Origin: an uncultured Eubacteriales bacterium
Lineage (GTDB): Bacteria; Bacillota; Clostridia; Lachnospirales; CAG-274
Length of the DNA stretch: 49,313 bases
Assembly (NCBI GenBank): GCA_905201505.1
Contig: CAJKOJ010000006.1
Location: forward strand, 1-49,313
Direction: 5' to 3'
Below the pieces are notes generated by a model, which was not told the origin of the DNA, did no database searches, and saw nothing but the letters and a program-made list of their open reading frames with translations. A program made the position numbers and the translations under genes. Shown one piece after another: positions 40,435 through 48,154 of the stretch (position 1 is the stretch's first letter; each line of letters opens with the position of its first letter).

Positions 40435-40480
40435 CAAATAAATAAGCGTGCTGGTGACAATAAATTTTTAATGTAAACAC

Positions 40481-41284
40481 TTAAATTATTTTAATAAAAT
40501 CAGGTTTTTTGTTTTCAAAAACAGTTACATATTTAAAGCCTGCTTCCTTCATAAGTGAATAGGCATATTCAATGTGGTCAGCCGCATCTTGTGCAGTATG
40601 GCTGTCTGAGCCTGCAGTTATAATTTCTCCACCGAGTTCTTTGTATCTTTTTAATATAGTAAGGGAAGGATATGTACAGTCAATACCGTATCTGAAACCT
40701 GAAGTGTTTATTTCAATTCCCTTACCTTTTTCTATAAGTGATTTAAGGCAGAGGTCAATCAGATCGGAATAATCGTTGTAGTTAAGGCTGTTATCCTCAT
40801 ACATACCATAGCGGCTGACAAAATCTATGTGACCATAAACATTAAAATCGGGACATACTTCTATATTTTTAAGTATTTCTTCAAAGTATACAGTGTAAGC
40901 TTCATTTTTTGTTTTTGTACTGAAATATTCCTTTTGGTCAAAATACAAATCCAATGTTTGTACAGCGTGAGATGAACCTATTATAAAATCAAAGTTGTTT
41001 TCACAAGTGAAACGGTTAATTTTTTCTGACCACATATTTTCAAGACCTATTTCTACACCTAATTTTATTTTTATTTGGTCTTTATACTTATCTTTTAAAT
41101 TATTAAATACCGGTATATAATTTGTGTAATCAGGGTTAGGGTAATACTTAGTATCAAAATCTACATGGTCTGTAACTGCAATTTCATTCATACCTTTGGC
41201 AATTGCTGATTTAATCATATTTTCCATAGGTTCATCGCTGTCAATTGAAAAGTTTGTATGTATATGATAATCTGCTAGAAACAT
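40481..41284 (-). CDS. PHP-domain histidinol-phosphatase (HisJ family)
   Basis: Trinuclear-metal phosphoesterase of 267 residues. PHP motif I is DYHIHTNFSIDS with the H-x-H pair, motif II VTDHVDFD, the middle has GSSHAV and YGHIDFVSRYG, and the last is TAGSDSHT. The size and order of motifs match HisJ, which dephosphorylates histidinol phosphate in histidine synthesis, but no other his gene is nearby; a general phosphoesterase role cannot be excluded. GGAGGT precedes the ATG at 41284. It is transcribed toward thiC, and its transcript would run into the thiC promoter region. Confidence 0.88.
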   Translation of the reverse strand: MFLADYHIHTNFSIDSDEPMENMIKSAIAKGMNEIAVTDHVDFDTKYYPNPDYTNYIPVFNNLKDKYKDQIKIKLGVEIGLENMWSEKINRFTCENNFDFIIGSSHAVQTLDLYFDQKEYFSTKTKNEAYTVYFEEILKNIEVCPDFNVYGHIDFVSRYGMYEDNSLNYNDYSDLIDLCLKSLIEKGKGIEINTSGFRYGIDCTYPSLTILKRYKELGGEIITAGSDSHTAQDAADHIEYAYSLMKEAGFKYVTVFENKKPDFIKII

Positions 41285-41314
41285 TTTGTTACCTCCATTT
41301 TTATAATTATATTG

Positions 41315-41343
41315 ATAGTACCACTTGTGACAGACATTGTCAA
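41315..41343 (-). promoter_or_regulatory. Promoter of the PHP phosphatase gene
   Basis: On the minus strand TTGACA (41343-41338), 17 nt, TACTAT (41320-41315), about 30 bp from the ATG. Confidence 0.7.
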
Positions 41344-41505
41344 ATTAAAATTGTTAAAAATAGTTATAATTTTGCAGCTATATTTTATATAAATAAAAAA
41401 TAAGGTTTTATTAAAATTTATGTATAATATTACTTGATTTTGTCTGTGGCTTTTGTTAATATGTAGTTATAAATTATATACGAACTATCAGGAGGAAGTA
41501 AGACA

Positions 41506-43146
41506 ATGGATTATATGGCACTCATTACAGGTCTTTGCGGCGGTTTGGGGTTTTTCCTATATGGTATGCACATTATGGCCGCAGGCTTGCAGAAAACAGC
41601 CGGGGGAAATCTGAAGAAGGTTCTTGAAATTCTTACAAAGAACAGGGTTATAGGTATAATTGTAGGTGCCCTTGTTACTGCTGTTATACAAAGCAGTTCA
41701 GCTACTACTGTAATGGTTGTTGGTTTTGTAAATGCAGGGCTTATGAACCTGACACAGGCTGTCGGCATTATCATGGGTGCTAATATTGGTACTACTATTA
41801 CAAGCTGGATTGTATCCTCTGCCGAGTTTTTGAAAACTGAAACTCTTGCACCGATTGCTGTATTTATTGGTGCGGCAATGATTCTTTTCGGTAAGAAGAC
41901 AAAGACAAAGCAAATTGGTGAAATCATAATTGGTTTTGGTGTGCTTTTTATTGGTATAGAAATGATGTCATCAGGAGTGGAGCCTTTAAGCAAGCTGGAA
42001 GGCTTTAAGACTGCTTTTAAGTTGTTTGGAAGAAATCCTGTGCTTGGTGTATGTGTTGGTATGTTTGTAACTGCTCTTATACAAAGCAGTTCAGCTTCTG
42101 TAGGTATACTTATTGCTCTTGCTTTAAACGGACTTGTTACATGGGACGCTGCTGTATATATTATTATGGGTCAGAATATAGGTACTTGTGCAACTGCTCT
42201 TTTATCCAGTGTAGGTGCCTCTAAAAATGCAAAAGGTGCAGCATATATTCATTTGTTATTTAATGTAATAGGAAGTGTTTTCTTTAGTATAGTGGCATTT
42301 ATATTCTTTAAGTTATACCCAAGTTTGGGATTAAATGTTATTACTCCGTTGCAGATAAGTATTGTACACAGTGTATTTAACATTGCAAATACTGTTCTTA
42401 TGTTTCCTTTTGCAAAGGGACTTGTTAAAATTGCTGAAATCTTATGCAGAACTTCTAAAGGGAATATTGACGAGGACAGCGAGGTTATGCACCTTGATGA
42501 CAGAATACTTAATACCCCAAGCATTGCTATTGCAAGCTGTATAAAGGAAATTGTTCATTTGGGAAATATGGCTAATAAAAATTTGGTGCTTGCGTGTGAC
42601 ACTGTTATAAGCAAAAATGCCGGTGCTATTGAAAAAATATTTGAAAGAGAAAAAAAGATAGATAATCTTACTAAAGTTATCACTCAGTATCTGGTTAAGC
42701 TGTGTAATGCAGATATAACATCTGAGGAAAATGACTATATTACAAGTTTATTCCACACAGTACATGATATTGAAAGAATAGGCGATCACTGTGAAAATCT
42801 TGCAGAATTTACTGAAACTTTAATAAATGATGATATGGACTTTTCAGATTCAGCAAAGGACGAATTGCAGAGTATGTTTACAGAAACTGAGAAGTGTGTA
42901 AGAAACTCCATAATTGCCTTAGAGGATAATGATATAGATTTTGCTGAGAAGGTTATTAAAGAAGAAGAAAGAGTTGACGGACTTGAAAAGAATCTCAGAC
43001 AAAAGCATATTGAAAGACTTACTGCAAATTTATGCAGTCCTTTAGTCGGAGTGGTTTATCTTGATATTCTTACAAATCTTGAAAGAGTATCTGATTTAGC
43101 TCTGAATGTAGCTCAGGTAGTAATAAAGAACAATACAAACAAATAA
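41506..43146 (+). CDS. Na/Pi cotransporter family protein with C-terminal PhoU-like domain
   Basis: Sodium-dependent phosphate transporter of the NptA / PNaS group, 546 residues. The membrane part has two inverted halves, each with the QSSSA motif: VIQSSSATTVMVVGFVNAG and ALIQSSSASVGILIALALNG. From about residue 340 on the protein is soluble and helical, with the PhoU-like pattern DIERIGDHCENLAEF and DILTNLERVSDLALNVAQ. This domain probably senses or limits phosphate uptake. AGGAGG precedes the ATG. It is a single-gene unit ended by a strong terminator, and could import phosphate when sodium is the driving ion. Confidence 0.95.
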   Translation: MDYMALITGLCGGLGFFLYGMHIMAAGLQKTAGGNLKKVLEILTKNRVIGIIVGALVTAVIQSSSATTVMVVGFVNAGLMNLTQAVGIIMGANIGTTITSWIVSSAEFLKTETLAPIAVFIGAAMILFGKKTKTKQIGEIIIGFGVLFIGIEMMSSGVEPLSKLEGFKTAFKLFGRNPVLGVCVGMFVTALIQSSSASVGILIALALNGLVTWDAAVYIIMGQNIGTCATALLSSVGASKNAKGAAYIHLLFNVIGSVFFSIVAFIFFKLYPSLGLNVITPLQISIVHSVFNIANTVLMFPFAKGLVKIAEILCRTSKGNIDEDSEVMHLDDRILNTPSIAIASCIKEIVHLGNMANKNLVLACDTVISKNAGAIEKIFEREKKIDNLTKVITQYLVKLCNADITSEENDYITSLFHTVHDIERIGDHCENLAEFTETLINDDMDFSDSAKDELQSMFTETEKCVRNSIIALEDNDIDFAEKVIKEEERVDGLEKNLRQKHIERLTANLCSPLVGVVYLDILTNLERVSDLALNVAQVVIKNNTNK

Positions 43147-43150
43147 AAAT

Positions 43151-43188
43151 AAAGTGCTGTGCCAAAAATAAAGGCACAGCACTTTTAT
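43151..43188. terminator. Bidirectional terminator between the Na/Pi transporter gene and metK
   Basis: AAAGTGCTGTGCC (43151-43163) is perfectly paired with GGCACAGCACTTT (43173-43185) around a 9-nt loop; T-rich on the plus side and A-rich before it for the minus strand. Confidence 0.93.
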
Positions 43189-43207
43189 TAAATAAAACTA
43201 TTGTTTA

Positions 43208-44380
43208 TTACAAGGCTTTTTTAAAGACATCTGTCATATCTGTCTTTTCCCATGGTACATTAATATCTGATCTGCCAAAATGACCGTAAGCAGCTGTCTG
43301 TTTATAAATAGGTCTTCTCAAATCAAAGTTATTTATAATAGCAGCAGGTCTTAAATCAAAGTTTTCGTTAATGATTTCTACAATTTTGTCATCTGAAATT
43401 TTGCCTGTGCCATAAGTATTAACAAGTATGGAAAGAGGCTTTGCTACACCTATTGCATAGGCAAGCTGTATTTCACATTTTTTTGCAATACCGCTGGCTA
43501 CAATATTTTTGGCAACATATCTTGCGGCATAAGCTGCTGAACGGTCAACCTTTGTAGGGTCCTTGCCGCTGAAAGCTCCGCCGCCGTGGCTTGCATATCC
43601 GCCGTAGGTATCAACAATAATCTTTCTGCCTGTAAGTCCGCAGTCACCCTGAGGGCCGCCGATAACAAATCTTCCTGTAGGGTTAATATAATATTTTGTA
43701 TTTTCATCAAGAAGTTCAGCAGGCAGTACTGTTTTAATTACATTTTCTATAATATCTTTCTCAATTTGTGCGTGCTCAATTTCAGGTGCATGCTGTGATG
43801 AAATAACAACATTGTCAATTCTTACAACTTTATCATCGTCATATTCTACAGTTACCTGACTTTTGCCGTCCGGTCTCAAATAGCTTAAAGTGCCGTTTTT
43901 CCTTACTTCACTGAGCTTTTTAGTAAGTTTGTGTGCATAGTAAATCGGTGCAGGCATATAATCTTCTGTTTCATCACAGGCAAAGCCAAACATCATACCC
44001 TGATCGCCGGCACCTGTATCATTGGCGTCAGCTTCACCGCCTCTTGCTTCAAGTGATGAATTGACACCTTGTGCTATATCAGGGCTTTGTCCTTTTAATG
44101 AAGTAAGTACTGAACAGCTGTCACAGTCAAAACCGTATTTTGCTCTGTCATAGCCTATTTCTCTTACTGTCTCTCTGGCTACTTCATCAATATCCACATA
44201 GCAGTTAGTTGTTACTTCACCTGCTATCATAATAAGTCCTGTAGATGTCATTGTTTCACAGGCTACTCTTGCCATAGGGTCCTTTGCTAAAATTGCATCA
44301 AGAATTGCATCTGAAATCTGGTCACAAATTTTATCGGGATGTCCTTCAGTTACAGATTCTGAGGTAAAAAATCTCTTCAT
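43208..44380 (-). CDS. metK: S-adenosylmethionine synthetase
   Basis: Forms S-adenosylmethionine from methionine and ATP in the cytoplasm. Conserved blocks: FTSESVTEGHPDKICDQISD with the catalytic histidine, GAGDQGMMFGFACDET, GGPQGDCGLTGRKIIVDTYGG and GGGAFSGKDPTKVDRSAAY. The open frame reaches back to 44470, but this part is the riboswitch terminator and leader; AAAGGAG at 44397-44391 places the start at 44380 (390 residues, normal). SAM-I feedback controls the gene. An HFGRSD block ends the protein as in other bacteria. Confidence 0.98.
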   Translation of the reverse strand: MKRFFTSESVTEGHPDKICDQISDAILDAILAKDPMARVACETMTSTGLIMIAGEVTTNCYVDIDEVARETVREIGYDRAKYGFDCDSCSVLTSLKGQSPDIAQGVNSSLEARGGEADANDTGAGDQGMMFGFACDETEDYMPAPIYYAHKLTKKLSEVRKNGTLSYLRPDGKSQVTVEYDDDKVVRIDNVVISSQHAPEIEHAQIEKDIIENVIKTVLPAELLDENTKYYINPTGRFVIGGPQGDCGLTGRKIIVDTYGGYASHGGGAFSGKDPTKVDRSAAYAARYVAKNIVASGIAKKCEIQLAYAIGVAKPLSILVNTYGTGKISDDKIVEIINENFDLRPAAIINNFDLRRPIYKQTAAYGHFGRSDINVPWEKTDMTDVFKKAL

Positions 44381-44429
44381 AATTGTTTTGCTCCTTTCAT
44401 AAGCGTATATAAATATAGTTAAACAGGGC

Positions 44430-44561
44430 ACAAAAAAAGCCCCTTTATATGGGCTTATTCTAAAACTCATCTTTCGGAATAAACACCGCAGGATTTAGCA
44501 CCGCTGCATAATGCCGGTTGCCGGGTTTCACAGGGCCTGTCCCTCCGCCTCTCTTGATAAG
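44430..44561 (-). ncRNA. SAM-I riboswitch (S-box leader) of metK
   Basis: On the minus strand the aptamer begins CTTATCAAGAGAGGCGGAGG (44561-44542) and continues with GGGACAGGCCC, GAAACCCGGCAACC and the closing GGTGCTAAATCC and GATGAG, all core parts of the S-box. Downstream AAGCCC (44456-44451) and GGGCTT (44442-44437) form a terminator with seven U's. SAM binding should end transcription before metK. Confidence 0.97.
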
Positions 44562-44583
44562 TAAATATTAACTTTCAGCAATT

Positions 44584-44612
44584 ATCATAACACTTATATT
44601 TTTGTTTGTCAA
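44584..44612 (-). promoter_or_regulatory. metK promoter
   Basis: On the minus strand TTGACA (44612-44607), 17 nt, TATGAT (44589-44584), directly before the SAM-I aptamer. Confidence 0.85.
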
Positions 44613-44721
44613 CAGTTTTATAGTATAATATTTGATTTTGTGGTAAAATAATCTTTGTGAAAATGTGCAGAAATTTTAACAGATTTTTTATACAATTTTA
44701 CAGCATTTTTAAAAAAATGTG

Positions 44722-44750
44722 TTGACTTTTGGATAGCTTCGTGGTAAAAT
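44722..44750 (+). promoter_or_regulatory. Promoter of the str operon
   Basis: TTGACT (44722-44727), 17 nt, TAAAAT (44745-44750), preceded by TGG to give an extended -10. Leader of about 70 nt to rpsL. A second extended -10 of the same form (TTGTGGTAAAAT, 44638-44649) lies about 100 bp upstream without a clear -35. The region 44381-44830 otherwise holds only the metK leader and these promoters. Confidence 0.75.
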
Positions 44751-44830
44751 ATCATTTGTGTGTGTAGTTCGGAAATTGTTAAGAACCTCACGCAGTAACA
44801 GATTTATTATTTTTAAGGGAGGTGCAGTTA

Positions 44831-45250
44831 ATGCCAACATTTAATCAGTTAGTAAGAAAGGGCAGACAGACTAAGGTTTCTAAGTCTACAGCTCCAGCAT
44901 TACAGAAGGGTCTTAATACTCTTAAGAAGAAGCAGACAAATCAGAGTTCTCCACAGAAGCGTGGTGTTTGTACATCTGTTAAGACTGCTACACCTAAGAA
45001 GCCTAACTCAGCTCTTAGAAAGATTGCCAGAGTTCGTCTTTCTAACGGCATTGAAGTAACAGCTTATATCCCAGGTGAAGGTCACAACTTACAGGAGCAT
45101 AGTGTTGTTCTTTTAAGAGGTGGTAGAGTAAAGGACGTACCAGGTGTACGTTACCACATCATCAGAGGTACGCTTGATACAGCAGGTGTTGCTGACAGAA
45201 AGCAGGCTCGTTCTAAGTACGGCGCTAAGCGTGCTAAGGCTAAGAAGTAA
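44831..45250 (+). CDS. rpsL: 30S ribosomal protein S12
   Basis: Decoding-centre protein of the small subunit, 139 residues. MPTFNQLVRKGR at the start, TPKKPNSALRKIARVRL with the lysine where streptomycin-resistance changes fall, and EHSVVLLRGGRVKDVPGVRYH complete the conserved map. The spacing of GGGAGGTG and the conserved MPTFNQL set the start at 44831, not the earlier in-frame codon at 44822. Codon use is strongly biased as expected for high expression. First gene of the str operon. Confidence 0.98.
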   Translation: MPTFNQLVRKGRQTKVSKSTAPALQKGLNTLKKKQTNQSSPQKRGVCTSVKTATPKKPNSALRKIARVRLSNGIEVTAYIPGEGHNLQEHSVVLLRGGRVKDVPGVRYHIIRGTLDTAGVADRKQARSKYGAKRAKAKK

Positions 45251-45407
45251 TTATTTTTAGCAAATTAAAAAATTAATGCCTCATACATTAATGATAAAAT
45301 CTGTTATTGCAGAGGGTTCGTTGGTAGTATCAGGCATGTGTAGCAGAAGCTTTGTCTTTTGCAAGTACCGTTGAATTAATATTTTTTTGATTAAGGAGGG
45401 AAGAATC

Positions 45408-45878
45408 GTGCCAAGAAAAGGTCATGTTTCAAAGAGAGAAGTACTGCCAGATCCTATGTATAAGAGTAAGCTTGTAACTAAGCTTATTAACTCTATTATG
45501 TTAGATGGTAAGAAGGGCGTTGCACAGAAAATTGTTTACGGTGCATTTGCTCAGGTAGAAGAAAAGACAGGAAAGCCAGCCCTTGAAGCTTTTGAGGAGG
45601 CTTTAGGCAATATTATGCCAGTTCTTGAGGTTAAGGCTCGTAGAGTAGGTGGTGCTACTTACCAGGTTCCTATGGAGATTAAGCCGGAGAGAAGACAGAC
45701 TTTAGGTCTCAGATGGTTGACTGCTTTCAGCAGAAAGCGTGGAGAAAAGACTATGGACGCTCGTCTTGCTGCTGAAATTATGGACGCTCTTAATAACAGC
45801 GGTGGTGCTGTTAAGAAGAAGGACGAAACTCATAGAATGGCAGAAGCTAATAAGGCTTTCTCACATTATAAGTGGTAA
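45408..45878 (+). CDS. rpsG: 30S ribosomal protein S7
   Basis: Primary 16S rRNA-binding protein of the head of the small subunit, 156 residues. The start is GTG at 45408, 7 nt after AAGGAGGG (45393-45400), giving the normal VPRKGHVSKREVLPDP N-terminus. Other blocks: KLINSIMLDGKKG, YQVPMEIKPERRQTLGLRWL and the C-terminal AEANKAFSHYKW. The spacer from rpsL (157 bp) is longer than usual and has paired segments. Confidence 0.98.
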   Translation: MPRKGHVSKREVLPDPMYKSKLVTKLINSIMLDGKKGVAQKIVYGAFAQVEEKTGKPALEAFEEALGNIMPVLEVKARRVGGATYQVPMEIKPERRQTLGLRWLTAFSRKRGEKTMDARLAAEIMDALNNSGGAVKKKDETHRMAEANKAFSHYKW

Positions 45879-45896
45879 TAAGGAGGAATTATTAGT

Positions 45897-48002
45897 ATGG
45901 CTAATAGAGAGTTCCCATTGGAAAGAACTAGAAATATTGGTATTATGGCTCATATTGACGCCGGTAAAACAACTCTTACTGAGAGAATCTTATTCTACAC
46001 AGGTAGAACATATAAGATTGGTGATACTCATGAGGGTACAGCTACTATGGACTGGATGGAGCAGGAGCAGGAGAGAGGTATCACTATTACATCTGCTGCA
46101 ACTACTACTCAGTGGCATATCGGCGATGCACCTATGCATAGAATAAATATCATTGATACACCGGGTCACGTTGACTTTACTGTTGAAGTTGAGCGTTCTT
46201 TAAGAGTACTTGACGGTTCTGTTGGTGTATTCTGTGCTAAGGGCGGTGTTGAGCCTCAGTCTGAAACTGTTTGGAGACAGGCTGACAAATATAGTGTACC
46301 TAGAATGGCTTTTGTAAACAAGATGGACATTATGGGTGCTGATTTCTACAATGTTGTAGATATGATAAGAACAAGATTAAATGCTAACCCTATTCCTGTT
46401 CAGTTACCTATCGGTGCTGAAGATGATTTCAAGGGTATCATCGACCTTATGGAGATGAAAGCATATTACTTTAATGATAAGCAGGGTCTTGATATTTCTG
46501 TTGAAGATATTCCTGCTGATATGGCCGATAAGGCTCAGGAATACAGAGAGGCTATGGTAGAAGCTATTGCATCTACTGATGAGACTCTTATGGACAAGTA
46601 CTTTGAAGAGGGCGATCTTGAAATCGGTGAGATGAAGAAGGCTCTTAGAAAGGCTTGTATCGCTTGTGAGGCAGTTCCTGTATTCTGTGGTTCAGCTTAC
46701 AGAAACAAGGGTGTTCAGAAGTTGCTTGACGGTGTACTTGAGTATATGCCTGCTCCTACTGACATTCCTTCTATAAAGGGACATATTCCTGGCGATGAAG
46801 AAAATATAGTTGAAAGACATTCATCTGATACTGAACCATTTGCAGCTCTTGCATTCAAAATTATGAATGACCCATTTGTTGGTAAGTTAGCATTCTTCAG
46901 AGTTTATTCAGGTGTATTAGAGTCAGGTTCTTACGTTTACAACTCTGTAAAGGGTAAGAAAGAAAGAATTGGTAGAATTCTTCAGATGCACGCTAACCAG
47001 CGTCAGGAAATAGACAGAGTATACGCAGGTGACATTGCTGCTGCTGTAGGTCTTAAGCTTACTACAACAGGTGATACACTTTGTGATGAAAGCAATGAAG
47101 TTATATTAGAGTCTATGAACTTCCCAGAGCCTGTTATATCTGTTGCTATTGAGCCAAAGACTAAGGCTGGCAGAGATAAGATGGGTATTGCTCTTGCTAA
47201 ACTTGCTGAAGAAGATCCAACATTTAAAACATGGACTAACCAGGAAACAGGCGATACTATTATTGCAGGTATGGGTGAGCTCCACCTTGAAATCATTGTT
47301 GACAGACTTTTAAGAGAATTTAAGGTTGAAGCTAATGTAGGTGCACCTCAGGTTGCTTACAGAGAGTCATTTGGTCATGATGTAGATCAGGAACACAAGT
47401 ATTCAAGACAGTCAGGTGGTCGTGGTCAGTATGGTCACTGTAAAGTTAAGTTTGAAGTTATGAATACTGAGGAAGAAAAGTCTTACGAATTCGTAAACGA
47501 AGTTGTAGGCGGTGCTATTCCTAAGGAATATATTCCTGCTGTTGATTCCGGTATTCAGGAAGCTATGCAGTCAGGTGTTATTGCAGGTTATCCTGTAGTT
47601 GGTGTAAGAGCAAGATGTTATGACGGTTCTTACCATGAAGTTGACTCTTCAGAAATGGCATTTAAGATTGCTGGTTCTATGGCTTTCAAGGAAGCTATGA
47701 GAAAGTCTGATCCTAAGCTTCTTGAGCCTATAATGAGAGTTGAAATTACTATCCCTGAAGAATATTTAGGTGATGTAATGGGTGATGTTAGTTCAAGAAG
47801 AGGAAGAATTGAAGGTATGGATGATCAGAACGGTGCTAAGGTTGTACACGCTTTTGTACCTCTTGCTGAAATGTTTGGTTATTCTACTTCTCTTCGTTCA
47901 ACTACTCAGGGTAGAGGTACTTACGCTATGGAAGTACACCACTATGAGGCAGTTCCTAAGACTATTCAGGAACAGGTTGCTGCTGGAAGAGCTGACAATT
48001 AA
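45897..48002 (+). CDS. fusA: Elongation factor G
   Basis: GTPase that drives ribosomal translocation. The 701 residues begin NIGIMAHIDAGKTTLTERIL (G1 P-loop AHIDAGKT), then G2 ERGITI, G3 DTPGHVDF and G4 NKMD; domains II-V follow with AFVPLAEMFGYSTSLRS in the end domain. It lies 18 bp after rpsG with an AAGGAGG SD, in the usual str operon order. The length and sequence give no sign of a fusidic-acid or tetracycline-resistance variant. Confidence 0.99.
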   Translation: MANREFPLERTRNIGIMAHIDAGKTTLTERILFYTGRTYKIGDTHEGTATMDWMEQEQERGITITSAATTTQWHIGDAPMHRINIIDTPGHVDFTVEVERSLRVLDGSVGVFCAKGGVEPQSETVWRQADKYSVPRMAFVNKMDIMGADFYNVVDMIRTRLNANPIPVQLPIGAEDDFKGIIDLMEMKAYYFNDKQGLDISVEDIPADMADKAQEYREAMVEAIASTDETLMDKYFEEGDLEIGEMKKALRKACIACEAVPVFCGSAYRNKGVQKLLDGVLEYMPAPTDIPSIKGHIPGDEENIVERHSSDTEPFAALAFKIMNDPFVGKLAFFRVYSGVLESGSYVYNSVKGKKERIGRILQMHANQRQEIDRVYAGDIAAAVGLKLTTTGDTLCDESNEVILESMNFPEPVISVAIEPKTKAGRDKMGIALAKLAEEDPTFKTWTNQETGDTIIAGMGELHLEIIVDRLLREFKVEANVGAPQVAYRESFGHDVDQEHKYSRQSGGRGQYGHCKVKFEVMNTEEEKSYEFVNEVVGGAIPKEYIPAVDSGIQEAMQSGVIAGYPVVGVRARCYDGSYHEVDSSEMAFKIAGSMAFKEAMRKSDPKLLEPIMRVEITIPEEYLGDVMGDVSSRRGRIEGMDDQNGAKVVHAFVPLAEMFGYSTSLRSTTQGRGTYAMEVHHYEAVPKTIQEQVAAGRADN

Positions 48003-48043
48003 TAGATTTTTAAAAATTTGCAGGCATTATTGTAAAATAATGC

Positions 48044-48072
48044 TTGCAATTTACCATAAAATTTACTATAAT
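48044..48072 (+). promoter_or_regulatory. Separate tuf promoter
   Basis: TTGCAA (48044-48049), 17 nt, TATAAT (48067-48072). The -35 lies in the right arm of an imperfect hairpin (about 48018-48049: TTGCAGGCATTATT / AATAATGCTTGCAA) that is not followed by a T run. tuf can therefore be transcribed apart from fusA. Confidence 0.7.
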
Positions 48073-48083
48073 AATTATAGTGC

Positions 48084-48100
48084 TGTAACCAATGGTTACA
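48084..48100. promoter_or_regulatory. Inverted repeat in the tuf leader
   Basis: TGTAACCA (48084-48091) and TGGTTACA (48093-48100) form a perfect 8-bp inverted repeat with a 1-nt centre, starting about 12 bp after the -10 box. It is placed like an operator or a 5' RNA element; function unknown. Confidence 0.5.
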
Positions 48101-48154
48101 CCTTTGGTTAAAACTAAAAGATTAATTTATTTATTTTAAGGAGGAAACTTTAAA

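Noticed and set aside
41511..41993. 160-codon minus-strand frame opposite the Na/Pi transporter
   Set aside because: Mirror of a hydrophobic gene; low-complexity Ile/Pro/Thr composition and no start signals.
44381..44470. N-terminal extension of metK to 44470
   Set aside because: This stretch is the SAM-I terminator and leader; the SD and family length place the start at 44380.
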